This document shows positions 18,601 to 24,818 of a stretch of 64,000 nt of DNA, one piece after another (the stretch's first letter is position 1; every line of letters begins with the position of its first letter). This DNA comes from Flavivirga aquimarina (lineage in GTDB: Bacteria; Bacteroidota; Bacteroidia; Flavobacteriales; Flavobacteriaceae). Position numbers and translations under genes: made by a program. Below the pieces are notes generated by a model, which saw only the letters and a program-made list of their open reading frames with translations, was not told the origin of the DNA and did not search any database. The stretch covers positions 1 to 64,000 of the forward strand of contig NZ_JAUOEK010000120.1 in the NCBI RefSeq assembly GCF_030540835.1, in the 5' to 3' direction.

Positions 18601-18937
18601 TTTTAACAATAATCCTATTGTTCTCATTTATGGTAATATCAAAATCCTCCACAGGAATACTCTTCCTTAATAACTTTTTAATACGAATAGTTCCTTTCTT
18701 GAGTACTACTTCGGGAAGACCCTTAAACAAATTTCCTTCATGAAAAAACGAATAATCTGTCTGTGCATCAATAATATCGAATACTTTATCAACAGTTACC
18801 TTCATGGTTGAATCTATAACAACCTGGCCATTTTGAGAGTATGTATGTTTTGATATAAAGCCGAACAATATGATACAAAACAACATTTTAAATGTTCGCA
18901 TAAAAATTGTGAACGTGTTTTTATTTAATAAAAACAT
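15617..18937 (-). CDS. SusC/RagA-family TonB-linked receptor with STN signalling domain
   Basis: This 1106-residue outer-membrane transporter has a signal segment (about 14-34), an STN domain (about 40-115), a carboxypeptidase-regulatory-like domain (about 127-200, VLKKGTNKGTTTNINGRY), a plug (about 230-345, with GFKIEIRGKNFINAGTDPLF and LKDADATAIYGSLGANGVIL, the SusC signature) and a barrel ending LRYFTFGLELSF. The STN domain is the mark of TonB transducers that contact a FecR anti-sigma factor in the periplasm; a FecR and an ECF sigma gene lie just upstream in the same direction. Uptake and signalling are therefore likely joined. Substrate is unknown. Confidence 0.95.
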   Translation of the reverse strand: MFLLNKNTFTIFMRTFKMLFCIILFGFISKHTYSQNGQVVIDSTMKVTVDKVFDIIDAQTDYSFFHEGNLFKGLPEVVLKKGTIRIKKLLRKSIPVEDFDITINENNRIIVKRKTSGNKFQDQEQILVGVVSNEEGQVIPDVAVLKKGTNKGTTTNINGRYTIIGTHPETVLEFSSLGYETQEIVVGNQSSINVTLEEDIDILDAVEIVGHYYKRSKRENPGSVYKIDAKTIERQPVSNPLAAINGYIPGVNIVQNTGLPGSGFKIEIRGKNFINAGTDPLFIIDGVRYGSESLSSPDVNPVLLDGGPLGLVNYFDIESIEVLKDADATAIYGSLGANGVILITTKKGKAGKTQIKVNVTTGFAKVSRFIELLNTEQYLDMRLEGLTNDGFTLETTPLSIQGIMPDLFEWDQNRYTDWQKVLIGGTANRNTGQLSFSGGNKQTQFMLSGNYQNETTVFPGNSKYEKASVQSNINHQSSDERFQVNILTNYVVEDNRLPLGGLTDEAYNLAPNAPALHDVYGELNWDGWVPAFMDNPLGLLEGEYRAKSKNLLLSTVISYRPIPALEFRTNLGYTDYQREEYKATLHTRFNPVFEFTSITRSSIFINKASRHSWNVEPQIEWEKDWGKANLNFLVGTTFQRRVTNQFRISGEGFQNNSQILDVFAANKTSDGLDRESKYNYHAIFGRLNFNWAGKYIVNLTGRRDGSSRFGPGKQFGDFGAVGAAWLFSEETFLEDHKLLSYGKLRSSYGITGSDNIGNYGFYNTYETPKNVSYDGSILLPDKLRNPTLGWEETKKFEVGLELGFLKDRVLFTMAWYRNRSSSQLLDVPLPGTAGFNFVNANFDATVENTGLEIDFRSVNIRNPHFKWTTVFNISMPKNKLIKFDGLEYSSFANQYVLGQPLNIQKLYYMTGVDPVTGVYQFEDYNNNGVIDPSPLSEDRQWIENTAPKLHGGINNIFNYKRLSLELFFQFKKQRGTDVFYNPNHPGSFFNQHALVFNRWQKEGDQVSVQRYTIGNSAQGAEAITAYSNYRSSNAWYTDTSFIRLRNVSLSYAIPKVGISGLDASIYVQGQNLFTITKSLKADPEHSGDTITLPVLRYFTFGLELSF

Positions 18938-19459
18938 TAGTTAGTTTAGTTAGTAATGCAGTTAGTATTAAAAATAAGGAGTGTAGTCTCATACTGTTAG
19001 ACGTACACTACATTCTTACTCTATCTCTGTATTTTTAAGGATGCCTTATACTTATTTTCATCTTTATTTGTTCAATTTTAATGTTACGAAATAGTCATAC
19101 CTTTTCATGAGGTAAGTCCTTGTTTTTATTAAATCTCGGATAACCGATTTACCCTTCTTTCAACTTAAATGGCTTTTATCTTTTTTACTATCTCCTTTCA
19201 TTTATACGCCCCATTAACTGTAGGTTTGGTTTTGTCAATGTTTGTTTAAAGACCTTGTTTCTTTAACCCAAAAAAGAAAAAGACGTTCTGGGCTTATTAA
19301 TTTCCAATTTAATAAACCTAAAAACATTCTTGTTCTCTTTTTGAAATTGCTTCTTTATTTTAATTTGTTTTTTACATAATTTCACTCTCTCGTTAGCCAG
19401 TTAATCTGCTGGATTATTTATTATTTTTATTAGACTCCTGTTATACTTCTTTATTTTTT
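18938..19459. other. 522-base non-coding leader region upstream of SusC
   Basis: This T-rich stretch holds no gene I can support. An inverted repeat TGTAGT (18982-18987) and ACTACA (19007-19012) lies 45-75 bases before the SusC start, well placed for an operator or leader hairpin. CGGATAACCG near 19138-19147 is a short palindrome. The string AGGTAAGT at about 19109 resembles the tandem repeat at 11292-11325. The SusC promoter is presumably sigma-dependent on the neighbouring ECF factor, so the general -7 box is not expected. Confidence 0.4.
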
Positions 19460-19921
19460 TTATTTCTGTTTCCTACTAAATTGCAAATCCTTGAAAAAAT
19501 ACATCCCTTTAGCTAAACGACTTACCGCACCTCTTTTATTCTTACCTTGTAACACCATTTGTCCAAACTCATCATATATTTCCATTAGCTTAAAACCTGA
19601 TACATCTTTTACATTCAACATATAACTTACCGAATCTGGGTCATCAGCATCAGGCTTCGTTTGGAAAGAATTAACCGATAAGTAATCAAATTCAATTTCA
19701 GATGCTTTCACAACAAAGGAAATGACATCAATATTAAAGCCAACGGAGATGATGTTAGGGCAGCCATCACCTCCTATTGGACTTACTGGGAACAAGTCGA
19801 GCCCAGATCCACCTGACAGAGTTACGACAATATCATCAGTTGTTTCTGTGATATCATCTCTGTTACTGGTGGTATTTGCATTAAAATTGGATAATGTAAA
19901 TAGAAATATATGTGTTTTCAT
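19460..19921 (-). CDS. Small protein with degenerate T9SS-type C-terminal tail
   Basis: This 153-residue protein ends with VSGFKLMEIYDEFGQMVLQ, then SRLAKGMYFFKDLQFSRKQ, the pattern of a type A (Por) type IX secretion sorting tail. The N-terminus MKTHIFLFTLSNFNANTTSN is a poor signal peptide, with only about six hydrophobic residues in a row, as if part of the h-region has been lost. The middle is acidic with LSGGSGLDLFPVSPIGGDG. It sits between fecR and susC in the same direction. It could be a small secreted product, or a shrunken remnant of a larger secreted protein. No function can be given. Confidence 0.6.
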   Translation of the reverse strand: MKTHIFLFTLSNFNANTTSNRDDITETTDDIVVTLSGGSGLDLFPVSPIGGDGCPNIISVGFNIDVISFVVKASEIEFDYLSVNSFQTKPDADDPDSVSYMLNVKDVSGFKLMEIYDEFGQMVLQGKNKRGAVSRLAKGMYFFKDLQFSRKQK

Positions 19922-20039
19922 GGTTGGGACGGTTTAAGTATTAGTTTAGTTTACAGTTTAATTTTTTGTTTAGTTTATTATTTAAGCCATTAGTCTATTC
20001 CTTGAAATAGTACTACGGATTACTTTTACATGACATCTT

Positions 20040-21230
20040 CTACATGATGGTTAATGTTTTATCTTTTATATAATAGCCATTGACATTACTTTCCTGTTTA
20101 ATTGCTGACATAATCTCTTTTATTGGAGAGTTTTTTCTAAACGATCCTGAGTATATCTCGTTTTCCACATTTTTGTTTTCAAATATCACGTCCATGTCGT
20201 ACCAACGGGAAAGGGTATTCATAATATCCTTTATGCTTTCGTCTCGGAAACTAAACTTGCCTTTTCTCCAAGAAACTTCCTTGTACATATTGCTAACCGC
20301 TACTATGTTTAAGCTATTATTTTGGGTATTTAGATTTAATTGTTGATCGGGCTTAAGCTTAAGGGATTGTTTTTCACCCTGGCTGCTAACAGCTACTTCG
20401 CCTTCTACTAAGGTAGTATAAATGTTTGCCTCATCTTTATAGGCCTTGATGTTAAACTCGGTTCCTAAAACTTCTACTTCCTGAAATTCATTGCTCACCT
20501 TAAACTTTGCACCTTTGTGTTCGGTACTTGGTGAGACATCAAAATAGGCTTCTCCATAAACAAGCTCTACTTGTCTGGTTTCTCCATTATTAAATGCTAC
20601 AGGGTATTTTAATTGAGATTCGGAATTTAGCCAGACTTCAGTGCCATCTGATAAGTTTATTATAAATTGCCCACCTCTTGGGACAGTTAATACATTATAG
20701 GCAATCTCTTCTGTTTTTGTTTCTATATAGCCTCCCTGTTGGCCAGTAGGATATGTTATTTTTTCACCATTACTGGTAATATTGTTTAATTGATAAGCCT
20801 GACCTTTTTCCAAATGCACTTCAGAACCGTCCTCTAATGTTAAAACTGCTTTGTCAGTGCCTATTTTGATATTGTTTTCTGCTATAATTGATGTATTGAT
20901 TTGCGGTCCATCATCTTTATTTAAAAGAACCGTGATGCTAAGTAAAATGACTACAGATGCAGCTATTGCACTATACTTAAACGTTTTTTGCCTGATAAGC
21001 TTTTGCTTTTCTTTACCGATTATCGCTTTCAAAGCTTTTTCCTTATTTAATTCTTTTTTAAGTTGTAAACGCTCTTCTCTTTTGTTTCTATTAGTAATAC
21101 CAAAAATTATACGTTTTTTATCATCTTCAGTAAGCGTTTTAAATTTCTCTAAATCAATGGGAGTTTCACCTTTTAATAACGAAGTAGCAATCTTCTTCGA
21201 AAGTGATTTAATTTTGTCTAAGTCATCCAT
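20040..21230 (-). CDS. FecR-family anti-sigma factor
   Basis: This 396-residue single-pass inner-membrane regulator has a cytoplasmic N-terminus (1-84), one membrane helix (85-104, KYSAIAASVVILLSITVLLN), a FecR domain (about 180-290, TVPRGGQFIINLSDGTEVWLNSES, VELVYGEAYFDVS, VEVLGTEFNIKAY) and a C-terminal DUF4974 domain (about 320-396, VSWRKGKFSFRDESIKDIM) that is thought to meet the STN domain of the receptor. It lies 80 bases downstream of the ECF sigma gene and upstream of the STN-containing SusC, giving the standard sigma / anti-sigma / transducer set. A decayed copy of its 5' end is at 22197-22420. Confidence 0.95.
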   Translation of the reverse strand: MDDLDKIKSLSKKIATSLLKGETPIDLEKFKTLTEDDKKRIIFGITNRNKREERLQLKKELNKEKALKAIIGKEKQKLIRQKTFKYSAIAASVVILLSITVLLNKDDGPQINTSIIAENNIKIGTDKAVLTLEDGSEVHLEKGQAYQLNNITSNGEKITYPTGQQGGYIETKTEEIAYNVLTVPRGGQFIINLSDGTEVWLNSESQLKYPVAFNNGETRQVELVYGEAYFDVSPSTEHKGAKFKVSNEFQEVEVLGTEFNIKAYKDEANIYTTLVEGEVAVSSQGEKQSLKLKPDQQLNLNTQNNSLNIVAVSNMYKEVSWRKGKFSFRDESIKDIMNTLSRWYDMDVIFENKNVENEIYSGSFRKNSPIKEIMSAIKQESNVNGYYIKDKTLTIM

Positions 21231-21310
21231 AAATTAAAGAATTTAATAGTCATTGTACATTATAATAACGTAAAGAAAAAGAAAAGGAGGGGGTAAAAAA
21301 TTAAAAAAAA

Positions 21311-21871
21311 TTATTTGACTCTTAAGAAACTTAAAGTTTTTCGGAGTTTTTTATAGGACTCCTTTTTATAATCCTTGACCGTATGAATGGATATGTTCAT
21401 TTCTTTAGCTATTTCTTTGTTTGTATAATTTTTAATACTTAATCTAATAGTCTCAGCATATTTATTAGGTAGTAATTTCACTGCTCTTTCAATAAAATTT
21501 GGTAATTCTATTTCACTTTCATAAGCATCTGATGTTTCTATCATAATAACCTCCGATAAAAAATAACTTTCCATTAGCAAAGTTTCTAAACCCTCTAAAG
21601 GGTATGGCTTAACATCTTTAGCACGTTTACTTCTTAAAAAATCAATGGACTTATTCTTTACTGCTTTATAAAAAAATCTTTCAATTCTGTCTTTATTTTC
21701 AAAGAGAATCTTGTCCTCCCATACTTTTGTAAACACTTCTTGAACGATGTCTTTAGAGAGGTCTAAATCATTAACATACCCGTAAGCAAAAATACATAGT
21801 CGATCATATAAACGATTGAAAATATTTTCAAACTCTTTGATAGTTAACTCCTGTGCCTTGTTTTGATTCAT
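21311..21871 (-). CDS. ECF RNA polymerase sigma factor (FecI-like)
   Basis: This 186-residue sigma-70 family factor has region 2 (about 9-75, FENIFNRLYDRLCIFAYGYV and DIVQEVFTKVWEDK) and region 4 (about 125-180, LLPNKYAETIRLSIKNYTNK, EIAKEMNISIHTVKDYKKES). It should direct polymerase to the SusCD promoter once released by FecR, its downstream neighbour. The C-terminal SLRVK and the linker with ESEIELPNF set it apart from the paralogue at 22561-23076. This is the copy with an intact anti-sigma partner. Confidence 0.95.
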   Translation of the reverse strand: MNQNKAQELTIKEFENIFNRLYDRLCIFAYGYVNDLDLSKDIVQEVFTKVWEDKILFENKDRIERFFYKAVKNKSIDFLRSKRAKDVKPYPLEGLETLLMESYFLSEVIMIETSDAYESEIELPNFIERAVKLLPNKYAETIRLSIKNYTNKEIAKEMNISIHTVKDYKKESYKKLRKTLSFLRVK

Positions 21872-22196
21872 ATATTCGCTATAAAAAGGTTATTAAGAAA
21901 AATATCCATTTTAAATAAGAACGATCATTGTTTCTGTGGGGCATTAAAATATATCTTTAAGAAACTTGATAATACAATTATCTGTTCTTCCAGAATAATA
22001 AAGAATTTCTTGAAACCAACCATTCTCAAAACTAAGACATAGAGAGATACTTCTACTAAGCTAAGCACAGGGGTTCGCTGGCTTTATATTCAATCAAATT
22101 GAGTATAGGTTTTGTCCTTTTGGATCAAAACACAAAATTCTCCAATAAAGGTTATCAACTGAAGTTAGAGCGTGTTGATAACATCTTTTTATTTTA

Positions 22197-22420
22197 AGCC
22201 AAGCAAGATGACTATAGATGTAGCTATTACATTACACTATACCTATAAATCATTTTCGTTTGACATATTTCTCTTTTATTTTTATTAGTAATACCAAAAG
22301 CATCCATTTTTTATCATTTTAAGCAAGCATATTGAATTTCTCTAAAAATAGGGCTCAACTTTGTAATAACGAAGCTACAATCCTCTTCGAAAGTGATTTA
22401 ATTTTGTCTGAACTCTCCAT
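22197..22420 (-). pseudogene. Decayed 5' fragment of a second fecR gene
   Basis: Starting from the complement of CAT at 22418-22420 the sequence reads MESSDKIKSLSKRIVASLL and then a stop, against MDDLDKIKSLSKKIATSLL in the intact FecR at 20040-21230. Further similarity follows with gaps: TTATTTTTATTAGTAATACC (near 22280) matches the intact gene near 21090, and AGCAAGATGACTATAGATG (22202-22220) matches 20941-20959. Everything beyond the membrane helix region is gone. It lies downstream of the paralogous sigma gene exactly as fecR lies downstream of the first sigma gene, so it is the remnant of a duplicated sigma/anti-sigma pair. Confidence 0.85.
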
Positions 22421-22560
22421 AAATTAAAGAAAGAATAGCGGTTGCACGTAATTATGTCTGTATAAAATTATATGCAATTACACACAACTTTATATAACTA
22501 TAACGTAAAAGAAAAGAAAGAGAGGGGGTAAAAGATTAAAAAAATTATTTAATTATTAAG

Positions 22561-23076
22561 TTAACCTAAAATTTTCCGGAGTTTACGATAGGCCTTTTTC
22601 TTATATTCCTTGACTGTATAAACAGATATGTTCATTTCTTCGGCTATTTCCTTGTTCTTATAATTGGCAATACTTAATCTCATAACTTCAACCCATTTAC
22701 TAGGTAGTGATTCCAGTGCTCTTTCAATAGCATTTGATGTTTCTACTATAATAACCTCCGATAAAAAGTAATTTTCCGTTTGCATAGTTTCTAAATCCTC
22801 CAAAGGATAAGCCTTAACATCTTTAGCATATTTACTTCTTAAAAAATCAAGTGATTTATTTTTTACTGCAGTATAAAAAAGGCCCTCTATCTTATCTTCA
22901 TCACAAAAGACACCCTTGTCCTCCCATACTTTTATAAAGACATCCTGAACGATGTCTTTAGAAAGATTTAGATCATTAACATACTTATGAGCAAAAAGAC
23001 ATAATAACTCATATAGACGATTGAAAATATTTTCAAACTCCTTGATAGTTAACTCGTGTGCCTTGTTTTTATACAT
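22561..23076 (-). CDS. Paralogous ECF sigma factor without an anti-sigma partner
   Basis: This 171-residue sigma factor is clearly a duplicate of the 186-residue one at 21311-21871: both begin with M-x-x-NKA-x-ELTIKEFENIFNRLY and share the region 2 string DIVQ-x-VF-x-KVWEDK and region 4 EIA-x-EMNIS-x-x-TVK-x-YKK. It lacks about ten residues in the linker (the ESEIELPNF segment) and ends early at KLRKILG. The flanks are duplicated too: the runs AGAGGGGGTAAAAGATTAAA downstream and TTTTAAATAAGAAC upstream match the first copy. The frame is open and key helices are kept, so it may be active, but its own fecR is broken. Confidence 0.9.
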   Translation of the reverse strand: MYKNKAHELTIKEFENIFNRLYELLCLFAHKYVNDLNLSKDIVQDVFIKVWEDKGVFCDEDKIEGLFYTAVKNKSLDFLRSKYAKDVKAYPLEDLETMQTENYFLSEVIIVETSNAIERALESLPSKWVEVMRLSIANYKNKEIAEEMNISVYTVKEYKKKAYRKLRKILG

Positions 23077-23233
23077 CTATCCATTTTAGAAAAGGTTCTT
23101 AGGCTAACACCCGTTTTAAATAAGAACAGTCACTATGTTTTTATGGGATTAAAAATACATCTTCAGAAAATACGCTAATATAATTAAAGTTTTTTCTTAA
23201 AAAAACAAAGAATTTCTTGAAACGAATTATTCC

Positions 23234-23270
23234 AGAGGCAAAACCGTGAAGAATTCTTTTTGATTAAAAC
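23234..23270. repeat. Dispersed repeat copy (degenerate)
   Basis: GAGGC, then GAAGAATTCTTTTTGATTAA, resembles the element at 98-140 (GAGGC...GAGGAATTCTTTTCGATTAA) and the copy at 24119-24160. It marks the outer edge of the duplicated sigma region. Confidence 0.5.
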
Positions 23271-23292
23271 CTTATACCCAAATTGATATTAG

Positions 23293-23652
23293 TTACAAAT
23301 TCTCTAAATCCAATCGTTCTTTCTTAGTAAGCTTGGCTACAACTAAACGATAAGAAATATCCAGCCATTCGCATAATATTTTATCTGAAATAGAGCCGTC
23401 CATCAAAACACTGCTCCAATGTTTTTTACTAAAATATGATGGCTCTTGCAATGCATCATATTGCATACGAAGTTCTTCTATAGTTTCAGGCTCGCATTTA
23501 ATACTAAAACTATTAAATGTATCAATATTTGTAGCCGTAAACATTTTTCCTTTTACTTTAAAAACAAGAATGTTAGGTAATTTAGGAAATGGAATAGATT
23601 CTGTTGCTCCTTTCTTAGATAAACAATACAATCGATAATCTTCAATATTCAC
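23293..23652 (-). CDS. MmcQ/YjbR-family protein
   Basis: This 119-residue cytoplasmic protein has the YjbR fold signature: MNIEDYRLYCLSKKGATESIPF at the start, VFKVKGKMFTATN in the strand region, SIKCEPETIEELRMQY, and the late motif KKHWSSVLMDGSISDKILCEWLDISYRLVV. The fold resembles a double-wing DNA-binding domain, but no biochemical role is established. It follows the hibernation factor gene by 28 bases on the same strand and probably shares its transcript. Confidence 0.9.
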   Translation of the reverse strand: MNIEDYRLYCLSKKGATESIPFPKLPNILVFKVKGKMFTATNIDTFNSFSIKCEPETIEELRMQYDALQEPSYFSKKHWSSVLMDGSISDKILCEWLDISYRLVVAKLTKKERLDLENL

Positions 23653-23680
23653 CTTATATAAATACTTAACATCAATTAAA

Positions 23681-23980
23681 TTAATGGGTTTTATAAACTT
23701 GCTTGCGTTTTTCCAATTGACGCTCTAAATCATGAATAGTCTCTCTTACAGATACTTCAAAATTACGTTCATTGGACGTTGCAAAAATTCGAGGTCCCGG
23801 CAAACTCAATTCAATACTACAAATTTTACCAATTTCATGTTGATTTTCATCTTGCTTAAAATGCACCGTTGCACTTATTAAAAACTCATAACGATTAAAT
23901 ATTTTTTTTAATTTCTCTTCTGTAAAATTTGAAAGTGTTTCACTTACATCGACTCCCACATATTGAATATTTACTGTCAT
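23681..23980 (-). CDS. hpf: Ribosome hibernation-promoting factor (short HPF/RaiA type)
   Basis: This 99-residue protein is the short form with only the S30AE domain: MTVNIQYVGVDVSETLSNFTEEKLKKIF, then SATVHFKQDENQHEIGKICSIELSLPGPRIFATSNERNFEVSVRETI and a basic helix ERQLEKRKQVYKTH. Such proteins bind the 30S decoding region of idle ribosomes. There is no C-terminal dimerisation extension as in long HPF. It is divergent from rdgB and leads a small operon with the YjbR-like gene. Another possible label is RaiA/YfiA. Confidence 0.9.
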   Translation of the reverse strand: MTVNIQYVGVDVSETLSNFTEEKLKKIFNRYEFLISATVHFKQDENQHEIGKICSIELSLPGPRIFATSNERNFEVSVRETIHDLERQLEKRKQVYKTH

Positions 23981-24100
23981 AATTATATCTCTTTTTATTG
24001 TTTTAATTATTATCTAAAATACACGATTTTTAAATAATTAATAGTAACAAATGTCATAAAAAAGTCATAAAATATTTCTACTTATAAATCAATATAATAG

Positions 24101-24108
24101 TATTTTTG
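24101..24108 (+). promoter_or_regulatory. -7 box of rdgB
   Basis: TATTTTTG fits TAnnTTTG exactly. The start point would be near 24115, so the dispersed repeat at 24119-24160 would lie in the leader of the mRNA. Confidence 0.4.
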
Positions 24109-24118
24109 AAAATTTAAT

Positions 24119-24160
24119 GGAAACCTCGAGACTGAGCCTCAAGGAATTCCTTTTGATTTA
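24119..24160. repeat. Dispersed hairpin repeat copy
   Basis: GGAAACCTCGAG, ACTGAGCCTCAAGGAATTCC and TTTTGATTTA run parallel to the element at 99-140 (GGAAACCCCGAG, GCAGAGCCTCGAGGAATTCT, TTTCGATTAA). CCTCGAG and CTCAAGG can pair as an imperfect stem. The copy lies just upstream of the rdgB start. Confidence 0.65.
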
Positions 24161-24174
24161 AATTCATCTAACTT

Positions 24175-24747
24175 ATGCAACTTGTTTTCGCTACCAACAA
24201 TCTTAACAAAATAAAAGAGGTGCAGGCTTTACTTCCTAAGCATATTACATTATTAAGCTTAAAGGACATTGGGTGTCTTGAGGATATTCCAGAAACTCAA
24301 AATACCATCGAAGGCAACAGCATACAGAAGGCAACATATATAAAAAAACATTATGGATATGACTGTTTTGCTGATGACACCGGATTAGAAGTCACCATTT
24401 TAAATGGGGCTCCAGGAGTTTATTCTGCCCGCTATGCCGGCGAGCAACGCAATGCAAACGACAATATGGATAAATTACTAACCGAATTACATACTAAAAC
24501 TAACAGAAATGCACAGTTTAAAACTGTAATCACACTACAACTAAATAATAAACAACAGACCTTTACAGGTATATGCGAAGGCGACATAACCAAAACAAAA
24601 AGTGGTGAGCAAGGTTTTGGCTACGATCCTATTTTTAAACCCAAAGGATTCCAACAAACATTTGCAGAAATGGATTTAAGCCTAAAAAACAGTATAGGTC
24701 ATCGAGGAAAAGCCATAGAACAATTAGTTCATTTTTTAAATTCTTAG
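24175..24747 (+). CDS. rdgB: Non-canonical purine NTP pyrophosphatase (RdgB/HAM1)
   Basis: This 190-residue cytoplasmic enzyme hydrolyses dITP, ITP and XTP to the monophosphates, keeping them out of DNA and RNA. The N-terminal motif LVFATNNLNKIKEVQALLP carries the phosphate-binding Asn/Lys, followed by CFADDTGLEVTILNGAPGVYSARYAG, GYDPIFKP and the closing NSIGHRGKAI. All catalytic positions appear present. It is followed 72 bases later by the RelA/SpoT gene on the same strand. Confidence 0.97.
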   Translation: MQLVFATNNLNKIKEVQALLPKHITLLSLKDIGCLEDIPETQNTIEGNSIQKATYIKKHYGYDCFADDTGLEVTILNGAPGVYSARYAGEQRNANDNMDKLLTELHTKTNRNAQFKTVITLQLNNKQQTFTGICEGDITKTKSGEQGFGYDPIFKPKGFQQTFAEMDLSLKNSIGHRGKAIEQLVHFLNS

Positions 24748-24818
24748 TATTAATAAAAGAGGGATAAAAAACCAAATTACATGTTGGTGGTTAATATTCT
24801 TTATGTTATTTTTAGTCT

